Shown here in pieces: positions 10,001-18,687 of a stretch of 64,000 nucleotides of DNA. Below the pieces are notes generated by a model. That model made no database searches and was not told where the DNA came from. It saw only the letters and a program-made list of their open reading frames with translations. The translations under genes were made by a program, and so were the position numbers. Numbering within the stretch: position 1 is the stretch's first letter; each line of letters starts with the position of its first letter. Origin of the DNA: Bacteroides luti (lineage in GTDB: Bacteria; Bacteroidota; Bacteroidia; Bacteroidales; Bacteroidaceae); the NCBI RefSeq assembly GCF_900128905.1, contig NZ_FQTV01000001.1, forward strand, positions 310,001-374,000. The letters run 5' to 3'.

Positions 10001-10898
10001 TTCCAACGGCACACAAATACCTCTAAGCGAACTGGCAGATATCAGCTATGCTAAAGGTGCTCAGATGATACAGAGTGAAAACACCTTCCTTGTAGGATAT
10101 GTTATCTTTGATAAGCAGCCAGATAAAGCAGAAGTAGATGTGGTAAACGAAGCCAGCAAAATACTGGATAGCAACATAAAAGACAGAAAAATAGAACTGC
10201 CCAAAGGAGTAACATACAAATTTGCCGGAAACTATGAACAGCAAGTACGGGCTACAAACAGATTACTGATTGTAATACCTATCAGTTTGATACTAATCTT
10301 GCTGATTCTCTATTTCCGTTTCAAGTCTGTAACAGCATCGTTCATTCACTTCTCTGGTGTATTTGTAGCCTTTGCCGGAGGATTTATCCTCATCTGGCTA
10401 TACGGGCAGGAATGGTTCCTTAACTTTAGTATTGCAGGAATGAATATGCGTGATATGTTTCAGATGCATACCATTAACCTGAGTGTTGCAGTGTGGGTAG
10501 GATTCATTGCCCTCTTCGGTATTGCCACCAACGACGGAGTTTTAATGGGAACCTATATTCACCAGATGTTCCTTGACGAAAAGCCTTCTGATAAGGACGA
10601 GATTCGTGAAGCAGTAGTGAAAGCCGGACTGAAAAGGGTACGTGCAGCTTCAATGACAACTGCTGCAACGTTAATAGCCTTGCTGCCTGTACTGACTTCT
10701 ACCGGAAAGGGTTCAGACATTATGGTACCAATGGCCATCCCTACTTTCGGAGGAATGCTGATTCAAACCATGACAATGTTTGTTGTTCCCGTACTTCAGT
10801 GTTGGTGGAGAGAAAATGCAGTGAAACACAATCGATTACCCGAACAAATTGAAACTAACTATTCAAACCAATCAAATGAAAAGGAAAATGATATATAG
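7020..10898 (+). CDS. cusA: CusA/CzcA-family heavy-metal RND efflux pump
   Basis: A 1292-residue inner-membrane proton antiporter of the heavy-metal RND class. Family motifs are clear: VAVDAIPDVGDNQ near residue 45, the charged transmembrane segment AIAIGVMVDVGVVFMEN (about 420-436), the periplasmic KEFMPSLDEGSYLLMPTSMP (about 710-730), and methionines in TRMVMLSTGMRAPMG where CusA has its metal relay. It exports Cu(I)/Ag(I)-type ions with CusB and the TolC-type channel. It is about 240 residues longer than E. coli CusA. Much of the extra length is a hydrophobic insert of about 110 residues (530-640, bases 8607-8945) with several added membrane segments. The stop overlaps the channel gene by about 23 bp. 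Metal choice is inferred from motifs and neighbours. Confidence 0.92.
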   Translation: MLNKIINYFLKNRLVTSILLIVIIVWGLATAPFNWHGGLLPRNPVAVDAIPDVGDNQQIVATEWMGRSPKDIQDQITYPLTTSLLGIPGVKTIRSTSMFGMSFIYIIFNDNVEFYWSRSRILEKLNSLPAGTLPEGVQPTLGPDATALGQIFWYTLEGRDPKTGKPTGGWDPQELRTIQDYYVKYSLSSAEGVSEVASVGGYVKEFQVDLNPEAMRSFGVSVMDVMDAVKKSNLDIGAETIEINKVEYLIRGLGYIKNLSDLENAAITSRNGVPVRIKDVATVNYGPATRRGGLDKEGMEAVGAVVVARYGSNPMDVINNVKAKIKETEAGMPQKVLPDGRVSKVTVVPFYDRTQLIKETIGTLESALDHEILICIIVVIVLVINLRASIVIAGMLPLAVLSTFIIMSNLGIEANIVALSGIAIAIGVMVDVGVVFMENVVRHLNFPENRGKAYGEYLVSLIYTSVTEVSGAISTAMLTTIISFIPVFAMQAQEGKMFHPLAYTKTFALVSAFILGLVLLPTLAYWIFSLRIPKHGYRKVANILLIVAGILLFAFSGSIPALALTAIGVNNLLAYKWKQEKKHYPNYINIGITLLTTVYFLSSEWLPLGPQNGILLNMLFVAGIITVILTMLWSLVIYYEKILRWCLANRWKFMAIPIFTLLFGSVIWIGFDKTFGFVAKGFETVGWNTFRKTTFWSSASKEFPGIGKEFMPSLDEGSYLLMPTSMPHSGVEQNLQNIEKLDRRLKGIPEVELAVGKWGRANSALDPAPIQMYENTINYRPEYMLNEDGQRERFKVDRKGRFVLLGGKTYDPEKEFRVIPRDSLIPYRYGEYYRQWRPEIKNKNDIWNEIVKVTNLPGLTSAPKLQPIATRMVMLSTGMRAPMGLKIYGPDLESIEKAGKAMEQALKKVPSVLPASVFYDRAVGAPYLEIKLNRENMARYGVKVSDLQEVIGAAVGGMKLSTSVEGRERFPIRLRYARELRDNPESLGQILIPVSNGTQIPLSELADISYAKGAQMIQSENTFLVGYVIFDKQPDKAEVDVVNEASKILDSNIKDRKIELPKGVTYKFAGNYEQQVRATNRLLIVIPISLILILLILYFRFKSVTASFIHFSGVFVAFAGGFILIWLYGQEWFLNFSIAGMNMRDMFQMHTINLSVAVWVGFIALFGIATNDGVLMGTYIHQMFLDEKPSDKDEIREAVVKAGLKRVRAASMTTAATLIALLPVLTSTGKGSDIMVPMAIPTFGGMLIQTMTMFVVPVLQCWWRENAVKHNRLPEQIETNYSNQSNEKENDI

Positions 10899-12378
10899 AT
10901 ATGTTTGTTTGTTGGTAGTAGTGCTGCTGACAACAAACTATAGCCAGATTAAAGCACAAGATAGTATTGCCGTCTACGTGCAACAGGCACTTAAAAACAA
11001 TCCGAAGATTCGTGCCGACTTTGCAGCCTACGAAGCTTCTATGCAACGTGTAGTCCCTGCAGGATCGTTGCCCGACCCAGAGCTAGGATTCAGTTTTTAC
11101 CTCAAGTCTATGGAGCAGGTAAACGGCAAAGAGATTGGAACACTGAGTCTGATGCAAATGTTTCCATGGTTCGGAACGCTGAAAGCTGCCAAATCAGAAA
11201 TGTCGTGGATGGCAAAGGCATCTTACGAGAAGTTCAGAGAGAGCAGTTTTGAAGTAATCTATAATATTCAGTCTCAATGGTATAAGCTAAACAGCATTCA
11301 GGCACAGCTTGCAAATATCAGAGAGAACATTAAACTACTGAAATCATTGGAGGAAATTGCTCTTTACAAATACAAGTCCCCGGGTGGAAAAGGCAGAGCT
11401 AGCGGTTCTTCTTCATACTCTTCCGTCTCTTCAACTACAGTTCAGGTATCATCGGGAACGCCGCTCTCTACAGGTGGAGGAATGGCAGGAATGGGCGGAA
11501 CTTCATCTGTTAGTTCACCATCCTCTTCGGCAATGACAGCAAACCAGTCGGGCTCTATGGCGAGCAGCATGTCTTCCTCGTCCATGAGTAGTGGCAGCGG
11601 TGGCATGTCCGATGTACTGCGTATACAGATTGAAAGAGCCGAACTGGAAAACTCGCTCGAAACTACACAATCGCAGTTTACAGCAGCCGTAGCAGCGTTC
11701 AATGCTTTACTGGGACGTCCGTATGCTTCAACTGTCAGTGTGCCCGATACTTTGCTGCAGAAACCATTTATAGCTAATGATGCTGCAGCATGGGAAGCCG
11801 TTGTTACCCAGAACCCTATGCTTGCTATGTGGAAAGCAGAAAGTGCTTCTTACGAGGCTAAAGGAGAAATGGCAAAAAAGATGGGCTACCCCATGATAGG
11901 CATCGGTTTGGAATACATGATTAACGTAAAGAAGCCTGAGGATATGAATAGCATGAACAATATGAATGGTATGGACATGATAATGCCTATGGTTAAGTTT
12001 ACGTTGCCAATTTACAGAAAGAAGTATAAGGCTCAGGTTAAGGACAGCAAACTAATGAAACAGTCTGCAGAGCTTCAATATCAAAATACCCAAAATGAGC
12101 TCGAGGCCAGCTTCGTTGCTATTAACCTGCGCATTGCCGATGCTTCAAGAAAAATAGCACTTTACGAGAAGCAACGTCAGCTTACAGAAACCACATTCCA
12201 ACTGATGCTCCGTGAATTTGCGGCATCAAGTGTAAGCCTCACAGATGTACTGCAAGTGCAGCGTGAATTGCTTAATTACAGTTTAAAGCAGGTAGATTCC
12301 GTTGTGGAATACAACACTGCAGTTGCCGAATTTGAGAAGATTATAGCTAAGGACGATTTGATTACAACTAATAAATAA
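10876..12378 (+). CDS. TolC-family outer-membrane channel of the metal efflux system (CusC-like)
   Basis: A 500-residue outer-membrane efflux protein. I chose the ATG at 10876 (MKRKMIYRYVC) because it begins a normal signal peptide ending KAQ; the frame is open further upstream only from a TTG at 10849. Two long helical-hairpin repeats of the TolC type are visible, and the short SLPDPELG loop is typical of CusC relatives. Between them is an unusual Ser/Gly/Met-rich stretch (about residues 175-245, bases 11398-11607) and later a cluster of seven methionines in 23 residues (about 11929-11997), as expected for soft-metal contact. It overlaps the cusA end and lies 8 bp before the cusB-like gene. 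Confidence 0.88.
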   Translation: MKRKMIYRYVCLLVVVLLTTNYSQIKAQDSIAVYVQQALKNNPKIRADFAAYEASMQRVVPAGSLPDPELGFSFYLKSMEQVNGKEIGTLSLMQMFPWFGTLKAAKSEMSWMAKASYEKFRESSFEVIYNIQSQWYKLNSIQAQLANIRENIKLLKSLEEIALYKYKSPGGKGRASGSSSYSSVSSTTVQVSSGTPLSTGGGMAGMGGTSSVSSPSSSAMTANQSGSMASSMSSSSMSSGSGGMSDVLRIQIERAELENSLETTQSQFTAAVAAFNALLGRPYASTVSVPDTLLQKPFIANDAAAWEAVVTQNPMLAMWKAESASYEAKGEMAKKMGYPMIGIGLEYMINVKKPEDMNSMNNMNGMDMIMPMVKFTLPIYRKKYKAQVKDSKLMKQSAELQYQNTQNELEASFVAINLRIADASRKIALYEKQRQLTETTFQLMLREFAASSVSLTDVLQVQRELLNYSLKQVDSVVEYNTAVAEFEKIIAKDDLITTNK

Positions 12379-12386
12379 AGAAAAAG

Positions 12387-13730
12387 ATGAAAAAGCAATA
12401 TAAAGAATGGATCAATGAAGCTTTAAAAAGAAGCTATGTAAAATATCTGCTAATTTTATTTGCAGGACTAGCATTAGGATGGCTGTTCTTCCATTCATCC
12501 GACAGTAAGGATAAGGCAGAGACCACTGCAAAAAAAGAGGTGCATGAGCATAAACATACCATCTGGACCTGCTCCATGCATCCACAGATTAAAATGGATA
12601 AACCCGGCCAGTGCCCTATTTGCGGTATGGATCTAATCCCTTTGAAAGATAGCGGCTCTTCCAGTGACAGCAGTGCTACCATTGATCCTAATGCCGTACA
12701 ATTATCCGAAGAGGCTTTGGCACTGGCTAATGTGCAGACTTCGATTGTTGGCAATGATAACAGGGCGAAAGATTTACGACTTTACGGAAAGATTCAACCG
12801 GATGAGCGACTGATGCAATCGCAAACAGCTACGGTAAGTGGTCGTGTGGAGCGCCTTTGGGTAAATTTCACAGGAGAATCTGTCAGAAAAGGACAAACGC
12901 TTGCTTCCGTCTACTCTCCGGAAATTTACACAGCCCAGCAAGAATTACTGGAGGCAGCACGGATGAGTAACTCTCAGCAAAAGGCCTATTTGCTGGATGC
13001 TGCAAGAGAGAAACTGCGTTTGTGGAATCTAACCGATCAGCAGATTGCTGCGATAGAGAAATCTGGAAAGACCTCTCCTATCGTTGAGATAAAAGCAACC
13101 ACAAGTGGCAAGGTTATCGCAAAGCAAGTAAATAAGGGCGATTACATCAATCAAGGTTCCGTACTTTTCCAGATAGCCGATTTATCTCGTGTATGGGCTG
13201 TTTTTCAAGCCTATGAAGGAGATCTGCCATTCCTTAAACCAGGAAACAAGATCGATTTCACCCTTCAGGCCATTCCGGGGAAAGTCTTTTCCGGTAAGGT
13301 ATCTTTCATCGATCCGGTAATCAATCCCTCTACCCGCACAGCAGGCATAAGAGTAGAGATAAATAACAGCGATGGCAAACTAAAGCCGGAGATGTTTGTA
13401 ACCGGCAATGTAAAGGCCTCATTGGCTAAGAGTAAAGATCAGCTGGTTATTCCACAATCGGCAGTACTGTGGACCGGTAAGCGTTCTGTTGTTTACGTTA
13501 AAACACCTGGCACCTCCGTACCTACCTTTACCCTGAGGGAAATAGAATTAGGTCCGTCGCTTTCGGGTGCCTATGTAGTGCTCAGCGGACTAGCATCGGG
13601 CGAAGAAATAGTAACCAACGGTGCTTTTGCCATTGATGCCAGTGCGCAGCTGGATGGCAAGCAAAGCATGATGAATCAAGATAAACCAGAGAATAAAAAG
13701 ACTAACAGCATGCCAGGAATGGACATGTAA
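12387..13730 (+). CDS. cusB: CusB-like periplasmic adaptor with N-terminal heavy-metal-binding domain
   Basis: A 447-residue membrane-fusion protein that links the RND pump to the channel. After an N-terminal membrane anchor (about 18-36) comes a histidine-rich HEHKH and a heavy-metal-binding domain, WTCSMHPQIKMDKPGQCPIC-GM (about 59-80), a known module of Cus adaptors. The barrel-sandwich and beta-barrel domains follow (GRVERLWVNFTGESVRKGQ; SGKVIAKQVNKGDYINQG). The C-terminus is again methionine-rich (SMPGMDM). It lies 8 bp after the channel gene and 41 bp before the HMA protein gene. Together with the pump this points to periplasmic Cu/Ag capture and export. Confidence 0.92.
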   Translation: MKKQYKEWINEALKRSYVKYLLILFAGLALGWLFFHSSDSKDKAETTAKKEVHEHKHTIWTCSMHPQIKMDKPGQCPICGMDLIPLKDSGSSSDSSATIDPNAVQLSEEALALANVQTSIVGNDNRAKDLRLYGKIQPDERLMQSQTATVSGRVERLWVNFTGESVRKGQTLASVYSPEIYTAQQELLEAARMSNSQQKAYLLDAAREKLRLWNLTDQQIAAIEKSGKTSPIVEIKATTSGKVIAKQVNKGDYINQGSVLFQIADLSRVWAVFQAYEGDLPFLKPGNKIDFTLQAIPGKVFSGKVSFIDPVINPSTRTAGIRVEINNSDGKLKPEMFVTGNVKASLAKSKDQLVIPQSAVLWTGKRSVVYVKTPGTSVPTFTLREIELGPSLSGAYVVLSGLASGEEIVTNGAFAIDASAQLDGKQSMMNQDKPENKKTNSMPGMDM

Positions 13731-13771
13731 TAAGAATCAGTAAGTTATTTACCAATTAAATAATAAAGAAT

Positions 13772-14164
13772 ATGAAAACAAGAATGATTAAATTGAGTTT
13801 AGCTACTCTTATTTTAGCTATTGTAACAGCTTTACCAGTTAAAGCAACAGTTCAAAGTCCCAATAAAGCAAAGACTACAGTAACAGCTCCGGCTGCCAAA
13901 ACGAAACACGTGCAGATTCCTGTTAAAGGGAGCTGTGAGCTGTGTAAAGCACGTATTGAAAAGGCTGCCAAGAGTGTAAAAGGAGTAAAAATGGCAATGT
14001 GGGAACAGAAAAGTCAGACATTACATCTGCAGTATGATCCGGCAGTGGCCACTCCTAAGAAAGTAATGCAGGCCGTTGCCAAAGCCGGTCACGATGCCGG
14101 AACGGTTAAAGCAACCACTAAAGATTACAAGGCTTTACCAAGCTGTTGCCAGTATAAAAGATAA
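13772..14164 (+). CDS. Secreted heavy-metal-associated (HMA) domain protein
   Basis: A 130-residue protein with a signal peptide (about 1-25) and a lysine/alanine-rich linker, then an HMA fold from residue 46. The metal site is GSCELCKAR with C55 and C58, the CxxC of copper chaperones. The C-terminus adds a further SCCQYKR with two cysteines (C126/C127) and may be a second thiol site. It is the last gene of the efflux operon and is followed by a terminator. It probably carries Cu(I)/Ag(I) in the periplasm to the CusB adaptor. A broken second copy of its last third lies at 17237-17335. Confidence 0.87.
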   Translation: MKTRMIKLSLATLILAIVTALPVKATVQSPNKAKTTVTAPAAKTKHVQIPVKGSCELCKARIEKAAKSVKGVKMAMWEQKSQTLHLQYDPAVATPKKVMQAVAKAGHDAGTVKATTKDYKALPSCCQYKR

Positions 14165-14190
14165 ACTTTATTGATAGTTTAATAACAAGA

Positions 14191-14220
14191 GCCTCTCTTT
14201 ATTTCAAAGGGAGGCTTTTA
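14191..14220 (+). terminator. Terminator of the copper efflux operon
   Basis: The arms GCCTCTCTTT (14191-14200) and AAAGGGAGGC (14206-14215) form a stem with one G-T pair, followed by TTTTATTATTTC. A diverged copy of the same terminator is present at 17356-17388. Confidence 0.85.
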
Positions 14221-14402
14221 TTATTTCTTCCCGGCTATTTTAATTTATCAATCTATCAGAAAATTTATATTTTCATCCGTACCACGATAACAAATCTTAT
14301 ACTTTCTTGAACAACTATTCTTATTGTCAGATGTTTAAATTGATGGTAAACGAGTTTAGATTTTACTGTAAAATCATCAATAATATAGTAAAAAGGAAGT
14401 AT

Positions 14403-15608
14403 ATGTCGGTACAAAGAAAACATACCAATCCATTCACTTTTCTGATTCTTGTTCTACCTTATGGAATATGTGGCGGTTTTGTCACTGTTACATTACCCTA
14501 CCTGCTAGTACAAAACGGATTTTCAGTTGCTTCTGTAGCTATAATTAGCTCATTAGGTCTATCTTCCAATGTGTTGCGTTTTCTTTGGGGACCAATGACC
14601 GATTTAACTCTGAACTTACACAAATGGTATATTTTAGGGGCTATTTTCAGCTCTATTACCTTATCCCTGTTTTGTTTCATTCCTCTTACTCTTAATTTCA
14701 AAGCAATCATAATGACCTTGGTTTTTGTTTCTCTGGTTGCATCTACATTTGTGGTATCTCCCGTAGGAGGTTTTATGGCTAAAACGGTAAAGAAAGAGAG
14801 GATGGGCATGGCATCCGGTTGCTCCCAGGCTGCCAATTTAGGAGGAACTGGCCTCACTGGAGGTGCCGGCTTATGGCTCTCCACTCATTACTCGGTTCAA
14901 ACTGCTATTCTGGTACTCGCTTTTGCTATACTTTGTTGTTCGTTTGCCCTTTATTTGGTTCCACAGGTTAAAGCTGTATCAAATGAAAAGATTCTGGAAA
15001 GAACAAAACTTATAGGCACTGCCATTAAGGAACTTATTCATTCTCCTTTAGCACTGTTTTCTTCCCTATTAGTCTTTACACCAATTGGAGTTGGAGCTGC
15101 TCAATCTATTTGGTCGTCCGTAGCAAAAGACTGGCAGGCTGGTCCTGATACGGTGGCACTTGTTACCGGAACAATAAGCGGATTTATAAGTGCATTTGGC
15201 GGACTTACCGGAGGTTTCATTTCTGATAAGTTTGGCCGGTGGATTGCTTATTTCGGTTCGGGGGCAGCATTGGCTGCAATAACGTTTTTAATGGGAATTT
15301 CCCATTATGTGGCGTCAACATATACTATCGGTGTATTAGCCTACGCTTTTATGTGTGGTGTAAACTACGCCGCCTACTCAACAATTGTTTTACATGTCAT
15401 CGGACATGGCCTTGCTTCTACCAAGTATGCATTACTTTCCTCCATTGGCAACATTCCTCTTGTTTGCATGGTTGCTATTGATGGATGGATTCATGATTAT
15501 TACAGTGTAAAGATGATGCTTTTCGGAGAAACACTGATAGGATTCTTCTTCATACTCGTTTTTCTGCTTATTATGAAGCATTATAAGATACACAAAATCA
15601 GTGTATAA
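14403..15608 (+). CDS. MFS transporter
   Basis: A 401-residue, 12-segment major facilitator protein. I start it at ATG 14403 (MSVQRKHTNPFTF), which has a good ribosome site, AAAAGGAAG, just upstream; the frame is open further back to 14307 but that part looks unlike a transporter N-terminus. The loop between segments 2 and 3 has RFLWGPMTD, and the second half has GGFISDKFGRW, the matching MFS signature. The overall look is that of the AmpG/PAT-like branch, but I cannot assign a substrate. It lies alone between the HMA gene and a lipoprotein gene, inside a segment bracketed by two copies of the HMA gene tail. Confidence 0.85.
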   Translation: MSVQRKHTNPFTFLILVLPYGICGGFVTVTLPYLLVQNGFSVASVAIISSLGLSSNVLRFLWGPMTDLTLNLHKWYILGAIFSSITLSLFCFIPLTLNFKAIIMTLVFVSLVASTFVVSPVGGFMAKTVKKERMGMASGCSQAANLGGTGLTGGAGLWLSTHYSVQTAILVLAFAILCCSFALYLVPQVKAVSNEKILERTKLIGTAIKELIHSPLALFSSLLVFTPIGVGAAQSIWSSVAKDWQAGPDTVALVTGTISGFISAFGGLTGGFISDKFGRWIAYFGSGAALAAITFLMGISHYVASTYTIGVLAYAFMCGVNYAAYSTIVLHVIGHGLASTKYALLSSIGNIPLVCMVAIDGWIHDYYSVKMMLFGETLIGFFFILVFLLIMKHYKIHKISV

Positions 15609-15927
15609 AAGCGGAAAAAGTATGCTAAATAATAATAACTACCTAATGGGTTATTAATCTAATTCTTTACCTGATTGTTATATAATTTGGCATGATTTGT
15701 ATTCCTTTCATCAGCATATTTGTCTGAGGATTAATAATGAAGGAATAATCAAAATCATTACCTCAAAGACGTTGCCAAATCTACACTTTGGCTAAATAGT
15801 AATTTAAAGCACTCTCAATTTAGTTAATGTCAATTTCCAATTAAACGAAATATGCATTGACTTGATTTTTAATCAAAGTATCTTCGAGTTGCGAAGATTA
15901 ATTTTCTTTTAAATTGAATTAAAAAAA
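15609..15927. promoter_or_regulatory. Intergenic region with hairpin before the SnoaL-like lipoprotein
   Basis: No gene is visible. Near the right end there are two inverted repeats: CTTGATT/AATCAAAG (about 15861-15878) and ATCTTCG-AGTT-GCGAAGAT (about 15882-15899). TATCTTCG within the second resembles a -7 box, with TTGAC upstream. These may form the promoter or leader of the next gene. Confidence 0.35.
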
Positions 15928-16449
15928 ATGAAGAAATCGAATCTAATTAAAATTCTGACAGGCTTAATTTTCAGTTTGCTTCTGTGCGGTTGTTGTAATC
16001 AGAAAAAAGATGTAGTTGATTTTAAACTATTTGGCGATAAAATTCTGAAAGCATTTAACGCTCATGACGCTACTGCCTTAACTAAATTTTATTCCGATGA
16101 TGCCATCTTATTCGATGTAAAAGGAGATGAAATGGTTCGTGGAAAGGCAGCAATAGAAAAATATTACGCTGAATATTTCCGTGCATTTCCCGATGTAAAA
16201 ATGGAGTACGCACAAATTATCGCTTCTGGCGATCAGGTTTGTTTTGAGATTGTAATGAGAGCAACCTTTACCGGACCGCTTGCCGGGCCAGAGGGCGATA
16301 TTAAGCCAACAGGTCTTAAAAGTGTTACTAAAGCAGCATTTCTGGCTAAATTAACCCCGGAAGGACTGATCAAAGAAGATCGCACTTATTATGATGAACT
16401 CAATTGGATGAAACAGCTCGGTTTAATTAAACAAAATGAAAAAAAATGA
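15928..16449 (+). CDS. SnoaL/NTF2-like lipoprotein
   Basis: A 173-residue lipoprotein. The signal peptide ends in LLLCGC, with C22 as the likely lipidated residue. The rest is a SnoaL-type NTF2 fold: FNAHDATALTKFYSDDAILFD, then GKAAIEKYYAEYFRAFPDVKME, and a C-terminal EDRTYYDELNWMKQLGLI. This pattern matches the 'ester cyclase' group of COG annotations, though in most members no reaction is known. Neighbours are an MFS transporter upstream and a small secreted protein downstream, with no clear functional link. Confidence 0.8.
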   Translation: MKKSNLIKILTGLIFSLLLCGCCNQKKDVVDFKLFGDKILKAFNAHDATALTKFYSDDAILFDVKGDEMVRGKAAIEKYYAEYFRAFPDVKMEYAQIIASGDQVCFEIVMRATFTGPLAGPEGDIKPTGLKSVTKAAFLAKLTPEGLIKEDRTYYDELNWMKQLGLIKQNEKK

Positions 16450-16730
16450 GGAAGTCTCTTTGATTCCTTGCAACAAAGATTTATTCCTGATTAACAAGGC
16501 TATTGAACAGCAGAAATAATCCTTTGTAGTATTTGGTAATAGAAAACTTTCCAATGAGGAAAAGTCTCTTAATATTACAAGTCCCGGCTGCAAATTCCAG
16601 ACAAATTATAACTTTCAAAGGAAAAATTAATCCAGTAGCTTTTTATCTGTTTTCCGGATTCTTTCTTTTCTTCTGTTCAATTCTGGCCACAACGATTTAG
16701 CAAAATCAGGATAACCAAATTTATAATAAT

Positions 16731-17234
16731 ATGAAAAAAGCATTTATTACATCAGTAATTGCCCTGCTTCTCATTTTATGTTCAAACGGAATGCAGGCGC
16801 AAAGCAGCCAAAAGAAACTCAATCAGGTAGAGTTGCTTAAAAAGTTCATTGGTACCTGGAAAGGCGAACTAGGAAAAGACTCAATAGGCTGGTCGGAGAT
16901 TTCTCCTTTCGGAGAAATTTCCATAGTTGGCAACTTTAAAATTGAAGTTAAAGATAAGATAGTCTATCAGATGAAGAGTATATTTGGATATGATAAAAAA
17001 TCAGATAAAATATACTCAGTGGATCTAGAAAAGAAATCTGGTACAATGATTTTTTATCAATGCGAATTTATCTCGGATAATGTATTGAAAGCAGTTGTAA
17101 TAAAGGATATTACGAATCCTAACGTTGCAAGTGGTAAGGTTTATTACGAAGAGTTTAAAACTCCCGATGTGCTTGTTGAAAGTGTTACAGAACACAATCA
17201 AAAGACATCAATCACATTTAAACGCATAAAATAG
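16731..17234 (+). CDS. Small secreted protein of unknown function
   Basis: A 167-residue protein with a signal peptide (about 1-24, ending MQAQ). The mature part is predicted to be mostly beta-strand, begins with LLKKFIGTWKGELGKDSIGW, and has the look of a lipocalin-like or DUF1579-like fold (a 'FIGTWKG' start followed by antiparallel strands). I do not recognise a specific family. Its stop codon is followed after 2 bp by a broken copy of the HMA gene tail, so it now borrows the duplicated HMA terminator. Confidence 0.7.
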   Translation: MKKAFITSVIALLLILCSNGMQAQSSQKKLNQVELLKKFIGTWKGELGKDSIGWSEISPFGEISIVGNFKIEVKDKIVYQMKSIFGYDKKSDKIYSVDLEKKSGTMIFYQCEFISDNVLKAVVIKDITNPNVASGKVYYEEFKTPDVLVESVTEHNQKTSITFKRIK

Positions 17235-17236
17235 TA

Positions 17237-17335
17237 ATGCAGGCTGTTGCCAAAGCCGGTCATGACTCCGGGACGACTAAAGTAACCTCTAAGGCCTACA
17301 AAGCTCAGCCAAGCTGCTGCCAGTATAAAAGATAA
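17237..17335 (+). pseudogene. Duplicated 3' fragment of the HMA protein gene
   Basis: These 99 bp encode 32 residues that match the last 32 residues of the HMA protein (14067-14164): both start MQAVAKAGHD and end PSCCQYKR, with about eight substitutions between. There is no CxxC metal motif, signal peptide or start region. The similarity goes on through the downstream terminator. The sequences join at GTAATGCAG, right after the stop of the 167-residue gene. It is a remnant of a second HMA gene or of a duplication, and unlikely to be expressed as a useful protein. Confidence 0.85.
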
Positions 17336-17355
17336 GCTTTATCGAATATAACAAG

Positions 17356-17388
17356 AGCCTCTCTTTATAGTGAAGAGGGGCTTTTTTG
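17356..17388 (+). terminator. Duplicated copy of the efflux-operon terminator
   Basis: AGCCTCTCT pairs with AGAGGGGCT, followed by TTTTTTGTC. It is a diverged copy of the terminator at 14191-14220 and was duplicated along with the HMA gene tail. Confidence 0.8.
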
Positions 17389-17430
17389 TCTACAAAATAT
17401 TTAAATAAATGTAGGTCGAATTTCAGGTTA

Positions 17431-18687
17431 TTAAATCTTCACGTCCAGAATATCATTGATATCAGTAGTAAAGCTTTTCGAAAGCTTCTCCTGCTTCATC
17501 TTCCATACTTTAGTATCCTGAGCAGCCAGATGTATTTTCCGAGAGCCATATTTAGTGTTCAATGTATCTATAGCTTTCATTAAAGGTTCATGTTTAGGAT
17601 CCGAGTTAAAGAAGAGCGACCTTTGAAGATTAGCTTCCTGAACAAAATCCATGAGCACCACCCCTGCCCTTTTATAAAGAAAACCTTGCTTAAATATCTT
17701 TTTTAATCCTTCACTCGCAAATTTAACCAACTCCAATGAAGAAGATGTAGGAAAAGGCAATTTCACCACAATGCTATTGTTATATCGCTCAAACGGTTCC
17801 CGGAACCTACTTGTTTCAATAAACACAACGATGGCCTGACACATAGAGCACTGCTTTCTTAACTTCTCAGCACTTATCACAGTAAATGTAGCAATGCGTT
17901 CATTCACCTCATCAAAAGTTCTATACTCATGCTCAAAAGTTCGTGTTGTGGCAATACTCTGCTTATTCTCTGCAGGTTCCATATCAATGCGAGATATACC
18001 ATTCAGTTCATCGAGCAACCTAAGCCCCACAATCGTCATATTCCTTAGCACCCATCCCCTGTCTAGCATAGCAAAATCAAGCCCCGTGTTTACCCCTATT
18101 GCCCTCAGCTTCTTAGCATTTCTACGTCCTATGCCCCACACGTCCTCAACAGCAATCCATTTCAAAGCCTTCATCCGCTTCTCTTCAGAGTCTATCACAT
18201 AACTGCCCTCCGTCCTGTCGGGATACTTCTTTGCTATCCTGTTTGCCAGCTTGGCCAAAGCCTTTGTAGGAGCCACGCCCACGCTAACCGGAATGCCCGT
18301 CCACTGAAGCACCTGTTTACGCATCTTCACCCCGTAAGCATGCAAATCTTCTTCAATGCCGGCTAAATTGAGAAAACATTCGTCAATGCTATACACCTCC
18401 TGTTCCGGCGAATAGCCCGAAAGAATGCTCATCACCCTGTGACTCATATCACCATAAAGAGTGAAATTGGCAGAAAACACCGCAATGTTGTGTTGCTCGA
18501 AAGTGTACTGATACTGATAGGCAGGCGCCCCCATGGGAATACCCAAAGCCTTGGCTTCATTACTTCGTGCAATAACACACCCGTCGTTATTGCTGAGAAC
18601 AACAACAGGCCTGCCAATAAGAGCCGGGTTAAACACCCTTTCACAGCTGGCATAAAAATTATTGCAGTCAACCAGAGCAAACATCAC
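17431..18687 (-). CDS. umuC: Y-family DNA polymerase V catalytic subunit UmuC
   Basis: A 418-residue lesion-bypass polymerase. The catalytic acidic residues are in [17 protein letters not shown] (D7) and [10 protein letters not shown] (the D-E pair near residue 100). The helix-hairpin-helix region [15 protein letters not shown] follows at about 178-192, and the little-finger domain and C-terminal UmuC tail fill the rest. It copies past DNA damage when joined to processed UmuD. Its ATG overlaps the umuD stop (ATGA), so the two are translated together. A broken copy of part of its 3' end lies at 23488-23583. Confidence 0.95.
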   Translation of the reverse strand: MMFALVDCNNFYASCERVFNPALIGRPVVVLSNNDGCVIARSNEAKALGIPMGAPAYQYQYTFEQHNIAVFSANFTLYGDMSHRVMSILSGYSPEQEVYSIDECFLNLAGIEEDLHAYGVKMRKQVLQWTGIPVSVGVAPTKALAKLANRIAKKYPDRTEGSYVIDSEEKRMKALKWIAVEDVWGIGRRNAKKLRAIGVNTGLDFAMLDRGWVLRNMTIVGLRLLDELNGISRIDMEPAENKQSIATTRTFEHEYRTFDEVNERIATFTVISAEKLRKQCSMCQAIVVFIETSRFREPFERYNNSIVVKLPFPTSSSLELVKFASEGLKKIFKQGFLYKRAGVVLMDFVQEANLQRSLFFNSDPKHEPLMKAIDTLNTKYGSRKIHLAAQDTKVWKMKQEKLSKSFTTDINDILDVKI

